Shown piece by piece: positions 36,317 through 44,983 of a stretch of 64,000 bases of DNA. The stretch lies in the NCBI GenBank assembly GCA_965229505.1, contig OZ245881.1, positions 2,666,001 through 2,730,000 on the forward strand, read 5' to 3'. The translations under genes were made by a program, and so were the position numbers. Under the pieces are notes generated by a model. It was not told the DNA's origin and did no database searches. It saw only the letters and a list, made by a program, of their open reading frames with translations. This stretch comes from UBA6059 sp040219045. Its GTDB lineage: Bacteria; Bacteroidota; Bacteroidia; Cytophagales; Cyclobacteriaceae. Within the stretch, counting starts at the first letter, position 1; each line of letters begins with the position of its first letter.

Positions 36317-37500
36317 GTCACGCGATAGAAGCCCCAAAACAGTCCATTTACACCATTCAATTTACCCTTCTTTGTCTGAGTGGATTCTTGTTTTTTGGTA
36401 GTTTTAACCTGATCATCCCTGAGCTACCCAATTACCTAACAAGTCTAGGAGGTGCTGAATACAAAGGGTTGATAATTGCCCTCTTCACCGTTACTGCGGG
36501 GCTTTCCAGACCCTTCAGTGGCAAACTGGCCGATAAGGTGGGAAGAGTGCCTGTGATGATTTTCGGAGCAATGATCAGTGGCATAGCTGCGTTGATGTAT
36601 CCCTTGGTTTCGTCAGTGGTAGGCTTTTTTCTGCTAAGGTTCTTTCATGGCTTTTCTACTGGCTTCAAGCCAACGGGAACTTCGGCTTATGTGGCTGATA
36701 TTATCCCTGTGAGCAGGCGCGGTGAGGCGATGGGCATCTTAGGCTTTTTTAGTTCTATAGGTATGGCCGTTGGGCCGGCCATTGGAGCATGGCTCGCGAG
36801 CAGTTACGGTCTCAATGTCATGTTCTATGTTTCCAGTGCCTTTGCGATTTCCTCCGTAGCTATTCTGATTGGGATGAAAGAGACCTTGCCCAATAGAGAG
36901 TCACTGAGAGCAGATCATTTTATGATCAGCCCTTCAGATATTTATGAACCAAGGGTGTTTCCGGCAGCCTTGTTCATGCTACTATGCTTATATCCTTTTG
37001 GAGCTATATTGACGCTAGTGCCCGACTTTAGCGAGTATCTAGGTATCCAAAACAAGGGTATCTTCTTTACCACCTTCACCTTAGCCTCGTTGCTCGTGAG
37101 GTTTTTGGCAGGTAAAGCTTCAGATATTTACGGTAGGGTACCTGTACTCAAAGTAGCTGCACTACTGCTAATTACTGCCATGCTGCTGGTTGGCTTTGCT
37201 ACCTCGCAGACGCAGTTCCTTATTGGAGCTTTCATTTTTGGATTGGGAGTAGGTGCAGGATCGCCCACCGCCTTTGCGTGGACTATCGACTTGAGTGACG
37301 AGGCACATCGCGGCAAGGGTATCGCCACCATGTACATTGCGCTGGAGATTGGAATTGGTGTCGGAGCATTCAGCTCAGGTCTCATTTACCAAAACAACAT
37401 CGCCAATATGCCCATCGTTTTTGGTGTGGCCGCATTCCTGTCTTTTATGGCCTTTATTTATCTACACTTCTTCCTTGGTCGTCGAACCAACTCTGTATAA
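36313..37500 (+). CDS. MFS transporter
   Basis: A 395-residue major facilitator with 12 predicted helices, the conserved loop-2 motif GKLADKVGRVPVM and its repeat GKASDIYGRVPVL in the second half, plus GRRGEAMGI-like motif before helix 5 (SRRGEAMGILGFFSSIGMA). Gly-x-x-x-Asp-x-x-Gly-Arg-type motifs place it among drug:proton or metabolite MFS pumps; the substrate is unknown. It is translationally coupled to prfB by a 4-bp overlap, which is probably incidental to function. Confidence 0.9.
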   Translation: MSHAIEAPKQSIYTIQFTLLCLSGFLFFGSFNLIIPELPNYLTSLGGAEYKGLIIALFTVTAGLSRPFSGKLADKVGRVPVMIFGAMISGIAALMYPLVSSVVGFFLLRFFHGFSTGFKPTGTSAYVADIIPVSRRGEAMGILGFFSSIGMAVGPAIGAWLASSYGLNVMFYVSSAFAISSVAILIGMKETLPNRESLRADHFMISPSDIYEPRVFPAALFMLLCLYPFGAILTLVPDFSEYLGIQNKGIFFTTFTLASLLVRFLAGKASDIYGRVPVLKVAALLLITAMLLVGFATSQTQFLIGAFIFGLGVGAGSPTAFAWTIDLSDEAHRGKGIATMYIALEIGIGVGAFSSGLIYQNNIANMPIVFGVAAFLSFMAFIYLHFFLGRRTNSV

Positions 37501-37537
37501 GTCAGCGAATTCATTAGTTTAGCGCTGATTTTTAGAT

Positions 37538-38236
37538 ATGAAGATACTCTTTGCCTTTCTTTTTTTCGCTGCTGTTATTATTGAGCTGTCTGCTCATCTG
37601 TTTGGGACTGGTCTCAACCTGTATTCCAAGCCGTTGCTGATGCCACTGCTCACGCTGTATTTTCTGGCCAGCTATCACTACAAGCCGGATCGACGGGCAC
37701 TCATGGTAGTCCTAGCGTTATTGCTCTCATGCGCTGGAGATGTTAGTTTAATGGGGCAGAGCACCGCCCGGTTTATCACAGGTCTTTCATCCTTCTTATT
37801 TGCACACATTGTCTACATTTTAATATTCATTCGTAGCGAAGAGAGCCAGTCCTTCTCCTTTCGATTGAGTTGGAAGCTAATATTGCCGATGCTTGCTTAC
37901 ATCTTAGTACTCATGGTCTTTCTTTTACCGGGAAGCGGTCCTATGAAAGCCCCCATCATCATCTATGGGTTCACCATCCTAATGATGTGGTACACAGCAG
38001 CATTGCGCTTTGGTATTCGTTCTCCCTACCGGAATTGGCAGGTGATCGTCGGAGCGACATTTTTCGTGCTTTCTGACTCTATGATTGGCCTCAACCGCTT
38101 CTACACGGCACTGCCTCAAAGCGGCTTTCTAATCATGTCCACTTACATTGGAGGACAGTTCCTGATCGTCAATGGATTGCTTGAGTACTTCAAGGAGTCT
38201 GCTCCTATGAGTGGAGTAAAATCTCAGTCGATATAG
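37538..38236 (+). CDS. YhhN-family membrane protein (lysoplasmalogenase-like)
   Basis: A 232-residue protein with about eight helices and the YhhN/TMEM86 landmarks: KPLLMPLLTLYFL after helix 1-2, LLLSCAGDVSLM with the catalytic-type Asp, and FVLSDSMIGLNRF with the second Asp. Mammalian TMEM86B hydrolyses the vinyl-ether bond of lysoplasmalogens, and bacterial homologues have the same acidic residues. The 3' end overlaps the convergent NUDIX gene by 13 bp. Confidence 0.88.
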   Translation: MKILFAFLFFAAVIIELSAHLFGTGLNLYSKPLLMPLLTLYFLASYHYKPDRRALMVVLALLLSCAGDVSLMGQSTARFITGLSSFLFAHIVYILIFIRSEESQSFSFRLSWKLILPMLAYILVLMVFLLPGSGPMKAPIIIYGFTILMMWYTAALRFGIRSPYRNWQVIVGATFFVLSDSMIGLNRFYTALPQSGFLIMSTYIGGQFLIVNGLLEYFKESAPMSGVKSQSI

Positions 38237-38862
38237 ACCTCCAGGCTGGTATCAAGAGCACGGTCATAGACCATTCTGATTTGTTCAGGATTGTTTCTTG
38301 GGAGAGATAGTTCCGGTAGGTCACCTATCGGGAAAAAGTTAATGTCTGTTGTTTCATGATGGCTGTCTACCCGATCACCTGCTACTTCACAGAGAATAAA
38401 CAGTTTGTATACATAGTAGACATCCGCTGGGTGCTCATGGCATTTTTTATCCATCACCGCCAATAGTCTTTTGGCGCTGACTGTATATCCGGCCTCCTCG
38501 CGAACTTCCTTCACCGCCACTTCTTTTGGGCTGTATCCAATATCCGCCCAGCCGCCGGGAAGGGACCATTTGCCATCGACGGCCTCCTTGACCATGAGTA
38601 GCTCTAACCGCTTATTGAGTATGACAGCCCTTACGTCTACGTTGGGCGTGATATATCCCTTCGTTTCAGGAAAGGCATTTTTCAACCGTTGCACAGGTTG
38701 ATCCATGACCAGGCTGAGCATGCGCAGACTTATGTCTCTAAGTTCCTGATAGCGTTCCTGGTCATAGGGATCTTTTTGGTAATGTAGACCTGTCTCAGCT
38801 AGGGATCGGACTTGCTTGATAAGGTCGACGAACGTATTTTGCATCATATTGACGAAGATCAA
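38224..38862 (-). CDS. NUDIX hydrolase with N-terminal helical domain
   Basis: A 212-residue enzyme. The first 70 residues are helical, like the NUDIX_N domain of ADP-ribose pyrophosphatase relatives, and the NUDIX box spans about 104-126 (GWADIGYSPKEVAVKEVREE then AGY), with all three conserved glutamates present. These enzymes hydrolyse nucleoside diphosphate derivatives linked to another moiety; the exact substrate is unknown. The start could also be at one of two internal Met codons near residues 6-7. Its coding region carries two inverted copies of the iterated motif at 38311-38335. Confidence 0.9.
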   Translation of the reverse strand: MIFVNMMQNTFVDLIKQVRSLAETGLHYQKDPYDQERYQELRDISLRMLSLVMDQPVQRLKNAFPETKGYITPNVDVRAVILNKRLELLMVKEAVDGKWSLPGGWADIGYSPKEVAVKEVREEAGYTVSAKRLLAVMDKKCHEHPADVYYVYKLFILCEVAGDRVDSHHETTDINFFPIGDLPELSLPRNNPEQIRMVYDRALDTSLEVYID

Positions 38863-38941
38863 TTCTTTTTAGGCGAATGCTCATAAAAAAGGGCGAGAAC
38901 TTGAGCCATCTTCGTTGAAAGCCTTCCTAACTACAAAAGCC

Positions 38942-39349
38942 ATGAGTGAAGTATCCCTTGTATCCCACCTGATGACCTCCAACATCGAGACGATCTCTCC
39001 TGACCTTACTTTGAAGGAACTGGGGCAGCTACTTAGCACCCGTCATTTCAGACATTTACCGGTATTAGAGGATGGCCACCTTGTTGGTATTATCAGCCGC
39101 ACTGACTATGACAAGGTGCTGGTAGGGCTGCAGCTGGCGCATCGCTCAGATACCGAAATGGATGAGATACTGGCGACCACCCCTGTCTCCAGGTTGATGA
39201 CAAAGGACGTAAAGACCGTTACGCCGAAAACCGCCACCGAGCAGGTGATGAAGATTTTTCGAGAGGTGAGTTTTCACGCTCTACCGGTAATGGAAGACGA
39301 CAAACTGGTCGGTATTATCTCACACCATGATGTGTTCTATTACGTGTAG
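38942..39349 (+). CDS. CBS-domain pair protein
   Basis: A 135-residue protein made of two CBS motifs (VSHLMTSNIETISPDLTL and VSRLMTKDVKTVTPKTAT as entries; LVGIISRTDYDKV and LVGIISHHDVFYYV as exits). It is the second stand-alone CBS pair of the window, distinct from that at 14848. Likely an adenylate-responsive sensor subunit; partner unknown. The ATG at 38942 is used, because the nine-codon longer version starts at a TTG. Confidence 0.85.
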   Translation: MSEVSLVSHLMTSNIETISPDLTLKELGQLLSTRHFRHLPVLEDGHLVGIISRTDYDKVLVGLQLAHRSDTEMDEILATTPVSRLMTKDVKTVTPKTATEQVMKIFREVSFHALPVMEDDKLVGIISHHDVFYYV

Positions 39350-39360
39350 AGATTTTTTAT

Positions 39361-41913
39361 TTACCTCATCGTCGCGCCGCTAATCACAGGTCCAAAAAAC
39401 ACAGCATTCGCCAATAGCTTATTTGTGCCATACCAGTAAGCCCTGAAATTGGTATTGTCATTGAAGCCAATGATGCGGCCACTGCCGACGCTTTGCAGAA
39501 GTATCGCTGGAGTGCCACTCAAAGCTGCCAGATCTTCAGGATGCGCATAACCGGAAATCATAGGGTTGCTGCCGTATCTGATGGGGTGCGCCATGGTACT
39601 CTTATCAGTGGAGTAAATCACCTTGTTAGCCTTGAAGATCGGCATCTTAGCTTGCCCATAACCAAACAGTAACGGATGGGTAGTATCTACATCTGCTTCC
39701 AATATCGAACCAGCCAACACTCGAGCACCCGTTTTTCTTCGGAAGAGCTCATAAGGTACATTGTTGACATCTGCTGATAGATTGGGCTGGTCAAAATCTA
39801 TCCAGCCTTTAGCCTTTAGCCAATACAGCGCTCGCTCAAAGCCAATGAGGGTATTTCCTCGCTTTACCCAATCGCCAATCTCTGAGGTCACTTTTTCCGA
39901 TAGGGCGTTGTAGTTGCCATCGACCATGATCATCGTAGTGTAATCATTCAGATCCAGACGATCCAGTTGATCCACATCTACCAGACTGACAGGTATCTCA
40001 TAGCGTGTATCGAAGAGGTGCCATATCTCCCCGGCATCATAGCTATTGACACCACCACCGATCGGCACAATGATGCTGGGTTGATTAAGCCGCTCAAACT
40101 GGTTGCTACCGAGATTGGTGCCGGAGGTGTAGCCAGATGACAAGGAAGCAACCTCTATACCTGTGGCATCAGCTACCTGCTGCATGAGGTCTCTGAGTTC
40201 TGTGGAGGTCTGTGTCTGCGATTTAACAGCTACCGTGATAGTACCCCGGTCAAACTGTCGTCCACCCTTCTCACCAAATGGTACCATGGCCACCTTCGCG
40301 ATGACCCCTTTTTTCAGCAGCATATTTAGGGCCTTTGGAGCGAGGTATTCGCTCCATTCGAAAGCGTAGGCATACTCACTTTGTGTCACTTTCGATGATG
40401 CTATTTCGGCTCGACCATAGGCTGATCCTTTGAGATCGACGGTATACTGTCTTGAGGATAAGCTCGCATTGGGTAGCCCAAATGCCAGTGGGAATGTCCA
40501 GCCGGAGATATCGTAGAACAGGCTGTCCTTGAATGTACTGCGCTTCTCAAACATGCCGTGGATGAGACGATACTGCGCTTGGTTCATCGGCACAACAAAG
40601 GCCTTGCCTTTCTCAAAGCGGGCGCCACCTGCTGATAGATCTTTAGCGAGGGAGAATAGCTCAATGCCATGACGATCAACTATTTCAGCAAGTTTGTGAG
40701 TAGAGTATTGGTCGTCACTTGCTCCAAAGACATAGGCTTTCACTGCATCGTTATTGGCCGCTTCCAGCGCGGATTTGAAGTATTCGTTTTGATAGTTGAG
40801 CAGTTCCTTGCGCATCTCATACCCTGCCTGTACGGTGGACTGACCCGCCGTGAAGTGGTTGAGGATACTGAACTGAAACTGTAGGATTCCATTATCACTG
40901 TTTTGCTCGAAACCCCGGCTACTGGCCTGTTCGAACAGAATAGCCACACCGCCATTGAAGTCAAGGTACGTCGGCCCACGACCAATGTAGTAGTCATCAA
41001 AGTTCTCCGCTGAGTAGTAGAGCGCTCCCCTGTCATCGAAGAATTTCGCATGATAGTCTGCGACCTTGTAAGTAAGGTCTTGGTTCTTTTGCGGGATCAT
41101 CGGGTGTACCCTCGTTGGCTCACCCGGGGAGAAGTGGAAGGTAGAGTTGGTGCCCATCTCATGATGATCTGTCAGGATGTTGGGCTTCCACTCCTGGATT
41201 TTGGCAATACGACCTTGAGACTCTGGCTGAGTCAATGGAAGCCAGTCGCGATTCAGGTCAAACCAATAATGGTTGGTGCGTCCTCTTGGGAAAGTCTCAT
41301 TGTGCTCCCGGGTATTGTTGTCCGGTACCTCTTGCTTGGACTTATGGCTGTTGACCCAGCTGGCGAAGCGATTCAAGCCATCAGGGTTGATCGATGGGTC
41401 GATCATGATGATCGTGTTGTCCAGCAGCTCTTTGGTAGGATCGTCAATAGCAGCGGCGAAATGGTAGGCGGTGAGCATCGATGCATTAGATCCACTGGCT
41501 TCATTACCATGAATACTGTGACCTAACCATACGATGGCAGGATCGTCTTCACCTAGCGTAATACTTTGGCTAGGATCGACATTTTGCAAATGTCTTGATT
41601 TAATCTCGTCTAACCGGGCGTGATTTCTCTCTGAAGTGATGATAGCGACCATCAGTGGACGGTTTTCATGAGTTCGTCCGTAGGGTTCGATGATCACTCT
41701 TGGGCTGGCTTCACCCAACGCACGGAAGTAGTAGGCTAGCTGATCATGGCCAACATGCCATTCGCCTGGTACATAGCCAATGATTTCTTCAGGAGTGGGT
41801 ACATTTTCATCGTACTGATGCTTGTCAAGATCAAGATAGTAGTCCATGGTCAACTCCTGAGAGAGGAGCGTTCCTGATAAGAAGATAAGGGAGAGAGTAA
41901 GTAGTTGCTTCAT
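39361..41913 (-). CDS. M14-family zinc carboxypeptidase, secreted
   Basis: An 850-residue exported protein with a signal peptide (LLTLSLIFLSGTLLSQ). The M14 domain occupies about 45-380: zinc ligands H135 and E138 in GHSIHGNEASGS, then the WFDLNRDW and ILTDHHEMGTNSTFHF segments with the third histidine, and a late catalytic Glu in AILFEQASSRG. The second half (about 400-850) contains a flavodoxin/GATase-like region (TMIMVDGNYNALS; GSGRIIGFNDNTNFRAYWYG) that is standard in this long Bacteroidota M14 subtype. It probably degrades peptides outside the cytoplasm. Confidence 0.92.
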   Translation of the reverse strand: MKQLLTLSLIFLSGTLLSQELTMDYYLDLDKHQYDENVPTPEEIIGYVPGEWHVGHDQLAYYFRALGEASPRVIIEPYGRTHENRPLMVAIITSERNHARLDEIKSRHLQNVDPSQSITLGEDDPAIVWLGHSIHGNEASGSNASMLTAYHFAAAIDDPTKELLDNTIIMIDPSINPDGLNRFASWVNSHKSKQEVPDNNTREHNETFPRGRTNHYWFDLNRDWLPLTQPESQGRIAKIQEWKPNILTDHHEMGTNSTFHFSPGEPTRVHPMIPQKNQDLTYKVADYHAKFFDDRGALYYSAENFDDYYIGRGPTYLDFNGGVAILFEQASSRGFEQNSDNGILQFQFSILNHFTAGQSTVQAGYEMRKELLNYQNEYFKSALEAANNDAVKAYVFGASDDQYSTHKLAEIVDRHGIELFSLAKDLSAGGARFEKGKAFVVPMNQAQYRLIHGMFEKRSTFKDSLFYDISGWTFPLAFGLPNASLSSRQYTVDLKGSAYGRAEIASSKVTQSEYAYAFEWSEYLAPKALNMLLKKGVIAKVAMVPFGEKGGRQFDRGTITVAVKSQTQTSTELRDLMQQVADATGIEVASLSSGYTSGTNLGSNQFERLNQPSIIVPIGGGVNSYDAGEIWHLFDTRYEIPVSLVDVDQLDRLDLNDYTTMIMVDGNYNALSEKVTSEIGDWVKRGNTLIGFERALYWLKAKGWIDFDQPNLSADVNNVPYELFRRKTGARVLAGSILEADVDTTHPLLFGYGQAKMPIFKANKVIYSTDKSTMAHPIRYGSNPMISGYAHPEDLAALSGTPAILLQSVGSGRIIGFNDNTNFRAYWYGTNKLLANAVFFGPVISGATMR

Positions 41914-42007
41914 AGGTCGATCAATTAGGAAATGAAGATAGAAAATTATTATTTGGGCATTAGCCCATCAATAGTGATAGGCTGCCGATAGTGTAATTCT
42001 GCTACTC

Positions 42008-42859
42008 ATGAGACTAAAAATCCCCTTCTACTTGATGATAATGATTGCGGTAGCGTCCTGCCAGGATAAGCCCGCTCCAAAGACCGAGACATCCAAGCCA
42101 GCAACAAAACCCCAGCGCCCATCGGCATTAGCTAAAGGTAAATTCATCAATGAAGATGGTAAGAAACTGCTCTGGGGAGGTGAAGACAGCACCTGGCATT
42201 TCGATATCACGAATAGTGAATTGATCGACAGTCAGTATCACTATGGCATAGGACGGGAGCGCTTTCATGCATTGACCGATCCGGAGTTCATGACCGAGGA
42301 GGAGGCAGATGTTATTTATCCTGACTCTGCAAGATTCTTGATTTTCTCACTCAATGGTCAGCATCGAGCCTATGGTATAGATCTGCTTACCCATCACGAG
42401 GTGGTCAACGATGTGGTGGATGGCGAGCCAGTGGCGGCTGCTTATTGTATACTGGCTGATTTGGGAGCGATGTATAGCCGCAGGTCAGGAGATACTACAC
42501 TGACTTTTGCCCTGAGTGGGTATACGTATTACGATCCAGAAGTTTGGGATGGTATGGATGGCTTTGTGTGGTGGGATCGTGAGACTCAAAGTACCTGGTG
42601 GCCGTTGATCGGTCAGGGCGTGTCGGGAGCACTGAAGGATGTTCCGCTCAAAGTGTTTGACGATGAACAATGGAAGCAGACGACCTGGGGTCAGATCAAA
42701 GGCAACTACGAGGCATTGAATGTGCTGAAGCCTGGGCAGGAGATGGAGACTCCTTCCGAGTGGCCATCATTTGATGCAAATGTGATTGCTGAAATCCGAA
42801 ATAAAGAAGTTGAGCAGCCAGAAGCGCCACCCCAATGGGGTGAGAATGCTGAGAAGTAA
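42008..42859 (+). CDS. DUF3179 lipoprotein
   Basis: A 283-residue lipoprotein (lipobox VASC, Cys19) with a proline/lysine-rich linker to about residue 40 and a DUF3179 domain: GIGRERFHALTDPEFMTEEEAD, RAYGIDLLTHHEVVNDVVDG, then AAAYCILADLG and the SGYTYYDPEVW/DRETQSTWWPLIGQ segments. The usual YCPLC of the family is changed to YCILADLG, so the CxxC pair is missing its second cysteine. The function of DUF3179 proteins is not established. Divergent from the M14 gene across a 94-bp gap. Confidence 0.85.
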   Translation: MRLKIPFYLMIMIAVASCQDKPAPKTETSKPATKPQRPSALAKGKFINEDGKKLLWGGEDSTWHFDITNSELIDSQYHYGIGRERFHALTDPEFMTEEEADVIYPDSARFLIFSLNGQHRAYGIDLLTHHEVVNDVVDGEPVAAAYCILADLGAMYSRRSGDTTLTFALSGYTYYDPEVWDGMDGFVWWDRETQSTWWPLIGQGVSGALKDVPLKVFDDEQWKQTTWGQIKGNYEALNVLKPGQEMETPSEWPSFDANVIAEIRNKEVEQPEAPPQWGENAEK

Positions 42860-42881
42860 TTTATGGTTGATCTGTTGATAG

Positions 42882-42922
42882 ACTAAGACTTACGAAGTTT
42901 TCAAAACTTCGTAAGTCTTAGT
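42882..42922. repeat. 41-bp near-perfect palindrome
   Basis: ACTAAGACTTACGAAGTTTT (42882-42901), a single C, then the exact complement AAAACTTCGTAAGTCTTAGT (42903-42922). It lies between convergent genes. As RNA it would fold into a 20-bp hairpin with almost no loop; there is no T run on either side, so it is not a normal intrinsic terminator. Confidence 0.85.
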
Positions 42923-43013
42923 GCAATCTCACGCCTATAGTGCAATTCAATACTATAGACGTTTATAATACTGATATTCAGTTTTTATAGCTCTGCATCA
43001 CGTGAAAAGGAAC

Positions 43014-44861
43014 TCACTCACGTCCCAGCCATTTATTTCTGAGCTTCAATTGCTTGGGACTTGGATTGTCCATCAAGGTGAGCTCAAACTCAGTCATCGT
43101 TTCCACCTCCATGGCCTTAGCTTTCAATTTGACTTTTTTCATCTTGCCTTTGACCTCACGCAGTACGACTACTTGCACCTTGTCTCCAGGCTCAGCGGTC
43201 GCCTTGAATTCCTCGAAGATGGGCAGGTAATTATCAAAATTGACTTCTTGCTTGTTGAGAGAGAGTAGTTGATCGTTTGCTTGGTAGCCCAATTCATGCC
43301 CGAAAGGATTCATACCCACTAGGTTGCTGACGACAAACCGCTGAGTCTCATTATCAACGGTGAAGTTGACATTACCTAGCGTGATTGCTTTTACTGTTTC
43401 CGGTAGACGATAATCGATCCCGACGATCTCAAATAGCTCTTCATAAGGCAAACGATTAGGCTCTTCCACATACTTGATTAAGAAGGCCTCAATACTTGGG
43501 TCAGTCATTGCTCCAATCTCGCCAAACAGGTCTTCATCTTTGAAAGAGACGTCCTTCCCATATTTCTTAGAGAGATCGGTCATGAGCTGCCTGAGTGAGT
43601 ATTGGCCATCCGACCATTCATGCAGCTTTATATCCAGCGCCATGCCTATCAACGCCCCTTTCTGATAGACGTTAGGGTACTGGTCTTTGTGTTCATCTAA
43701 CGCACCCAGACTTAGCTCAGTGAAGGGAAGTTCGTCCTTATACGCCTTGGCTGCCTCAATCTTGGTCTTCAGCACATTTACATATTGCGGTAGCGGCATA
43801 ATCCCCTCATGCACCTGGATATGACCGGCAAAGTACTCGGTCACACCTTCGTAAAGCCAAAGGTGCTTTGACATCTTGGGATTGATAAAATCGAAGTTGC
43901 CAATCTCCTCTGCGTGGATATTGAGCGGTGTGATAATATGCAAAAACTCATGGGCGGCCACATCGCGGATGCTCTGTGCGAGCATGGCGGGGTTGAATTC
44001 CGGTAGGCTGTACATCGAGGAATAAGAATGCTCGAGTGCCCCAAAACCGCCCGAGCCACTCATGCGATCTAGCAGATGGATGAGGAATGCATAGCGATCG
44101 ACGGGTAGCGTGCCGCCAAGGTAAGATTGGGTCGCCTCGAGTATTTCACTCACATTTTCTGTCACAAAATCGGCAGTCAATACGCCGTTGGGAGAGTACA
44201 CCGAGACCAGAATATCCGCTCCGCCCACTTCCACATTGACCGTATCCGGAATGCTGTACATGATGGGGCTGTCGGCCAGATTGAAGTAATTGCTTGCCGT
44301 AAACACATCCTTGATACTGTCAGATGCCGTTTTGATCAGCGCAGAAGCACCGTAGAAGCCGGTTGGTTTCTTGAAGACCACCTCATATGGAGTATCCTTC
44401 ATACCCTCGAGATACCCAATAAAGCCATAGGTATTGAGGACAAAATTGTCACCCTCCTCTATGTTGGTACCTGCCGGTTCGAAGATGAAATTGTTCTTAT
44501 CTGTATCATAGCTGTCCTCAATCCAGTAAGTGATTTGAGCCAGCGATTGTGCATCATTGATTTTGCGGCGATTAGGGGAGATGCTGTCTACGACCATCAG
44601 CTCTCCATCTAAGTTGAAGGCTTCAAAGCGACTCATAAACCTGCCGAAATCATAAACGGCGTAGGTGCCCGGCACCATTTTAGGCATTTGAAACTCAATG
44701 TAGTCACTGTCGACAGGTGGCGTCTGGATGGTTACTTTGAGTTCGTCATTCTGTACATCTGTGAGGTCGATGTACACGGCGTATTTATTGGAAGGATTGG
44801 ATTGAGCGGTGACAGAGCCAACGGTAAAAACCAGTGCTATGCCCAACAGTGATCGAAGCAT
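43014..44861 (-). CDS. M61-family glycyl aminopeptidase-like protease with PDZ domain
   Basis: A 615-residue exported protease. Signal peptide LRSLLGIALVFTVGSVTAQ, an N-terminal beta domain, the zinc motif HEFLH at about 304-308 followed by ITPLNIHAEEI, and the downstream LWLYEGVTEYFAG Glu ligand. A GFGALEH segment precedes the zinc motif in place of a GAMEN loop. A C-terminal PDZ domain (NPFGHELGYQANDQLLSLNK) closes the protein. The start at 44861 is used because the longer frame hides the signal peptide. It probably trims Gly/Ala-rich peptides in the periplasm. Confidence 0.92.
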   Translation of the reverse strand: MLRSLLGIALVFTVGSVTAQSNPSNKYAVYIDLTDVQNDELKVTIQTPPVDSDYIEFQMPKMVPGTYAVYDFGRFMSRFEAFNLDGELMVVDSISPNRRKINDAQSLAQITYWIEDSYDTDKNNFIFEPAGTNIEEGDNFVLNTYGFIGYLEGMKDTPYEVVFKKPTGFYGASALIKTASDSIKDVFTASNYFNLADSPIMYSIPDTVNVEVGGADILVSVYSPNGVLTADFVTENVSEILEATQSYLGGTLPVDRYAFLIHLLDRMSGSGGFGALEHSYSSMYSLPEFNPAMLAQSIRDVAAHEFLHIITPLNIHAEEIGNFDFINPKMSKHLWLYEGVTEYFAGHIQVHEGIMPLPQYVNVLKTKIEAAKAYKDELPFTELSLGALDEHKDQYPNVYQKGALIGMALDIKLHEWSDGQYSLRQLMTDLSKKYGKDVSFKDEDLFGEIGAMTDPSIEAFLIKYVEEPNRLPYEELFEIVGIDYRLPETVKAITLGNVNFTVDNETQRFVVSNLVGMNPFGHELGYQANDQLLSLNKQEVNFDNYLPIFEEFKATAEPGDKVQVVVLREVKGKMKKVKLKAKAMEVETMTEFELTLMDNPSPKQLKLRNKWLGRE

Positions 44862-44983
44862 GTAAAAGGATGAAATTATGAGAAAATCTAATTTTGCGCT
44901 GAGCTGGCTTGATTGTAAATTGAGCTGCAAGGTAATCCAAGCCGCTCATCAATATCAATTCAAACGAAAAAACCACTAGTTGG

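Noticed and set aside
41050..41526. A 158-codon plus-strand frame
   Set aside because: It is antisense to the M14 carboxypeptidase catalytic domain, which has all its motifs.
42882..42922. The palindrome as an intrinsic terminator
   Set aside because: There is no T run on either side and practically no loop; it is listed as a repeat instead.
44127..44612. A 161-codon plus-strand frame
   Set aside because: It is antisense to the M61 protease gene and lacks any recognisable feature.
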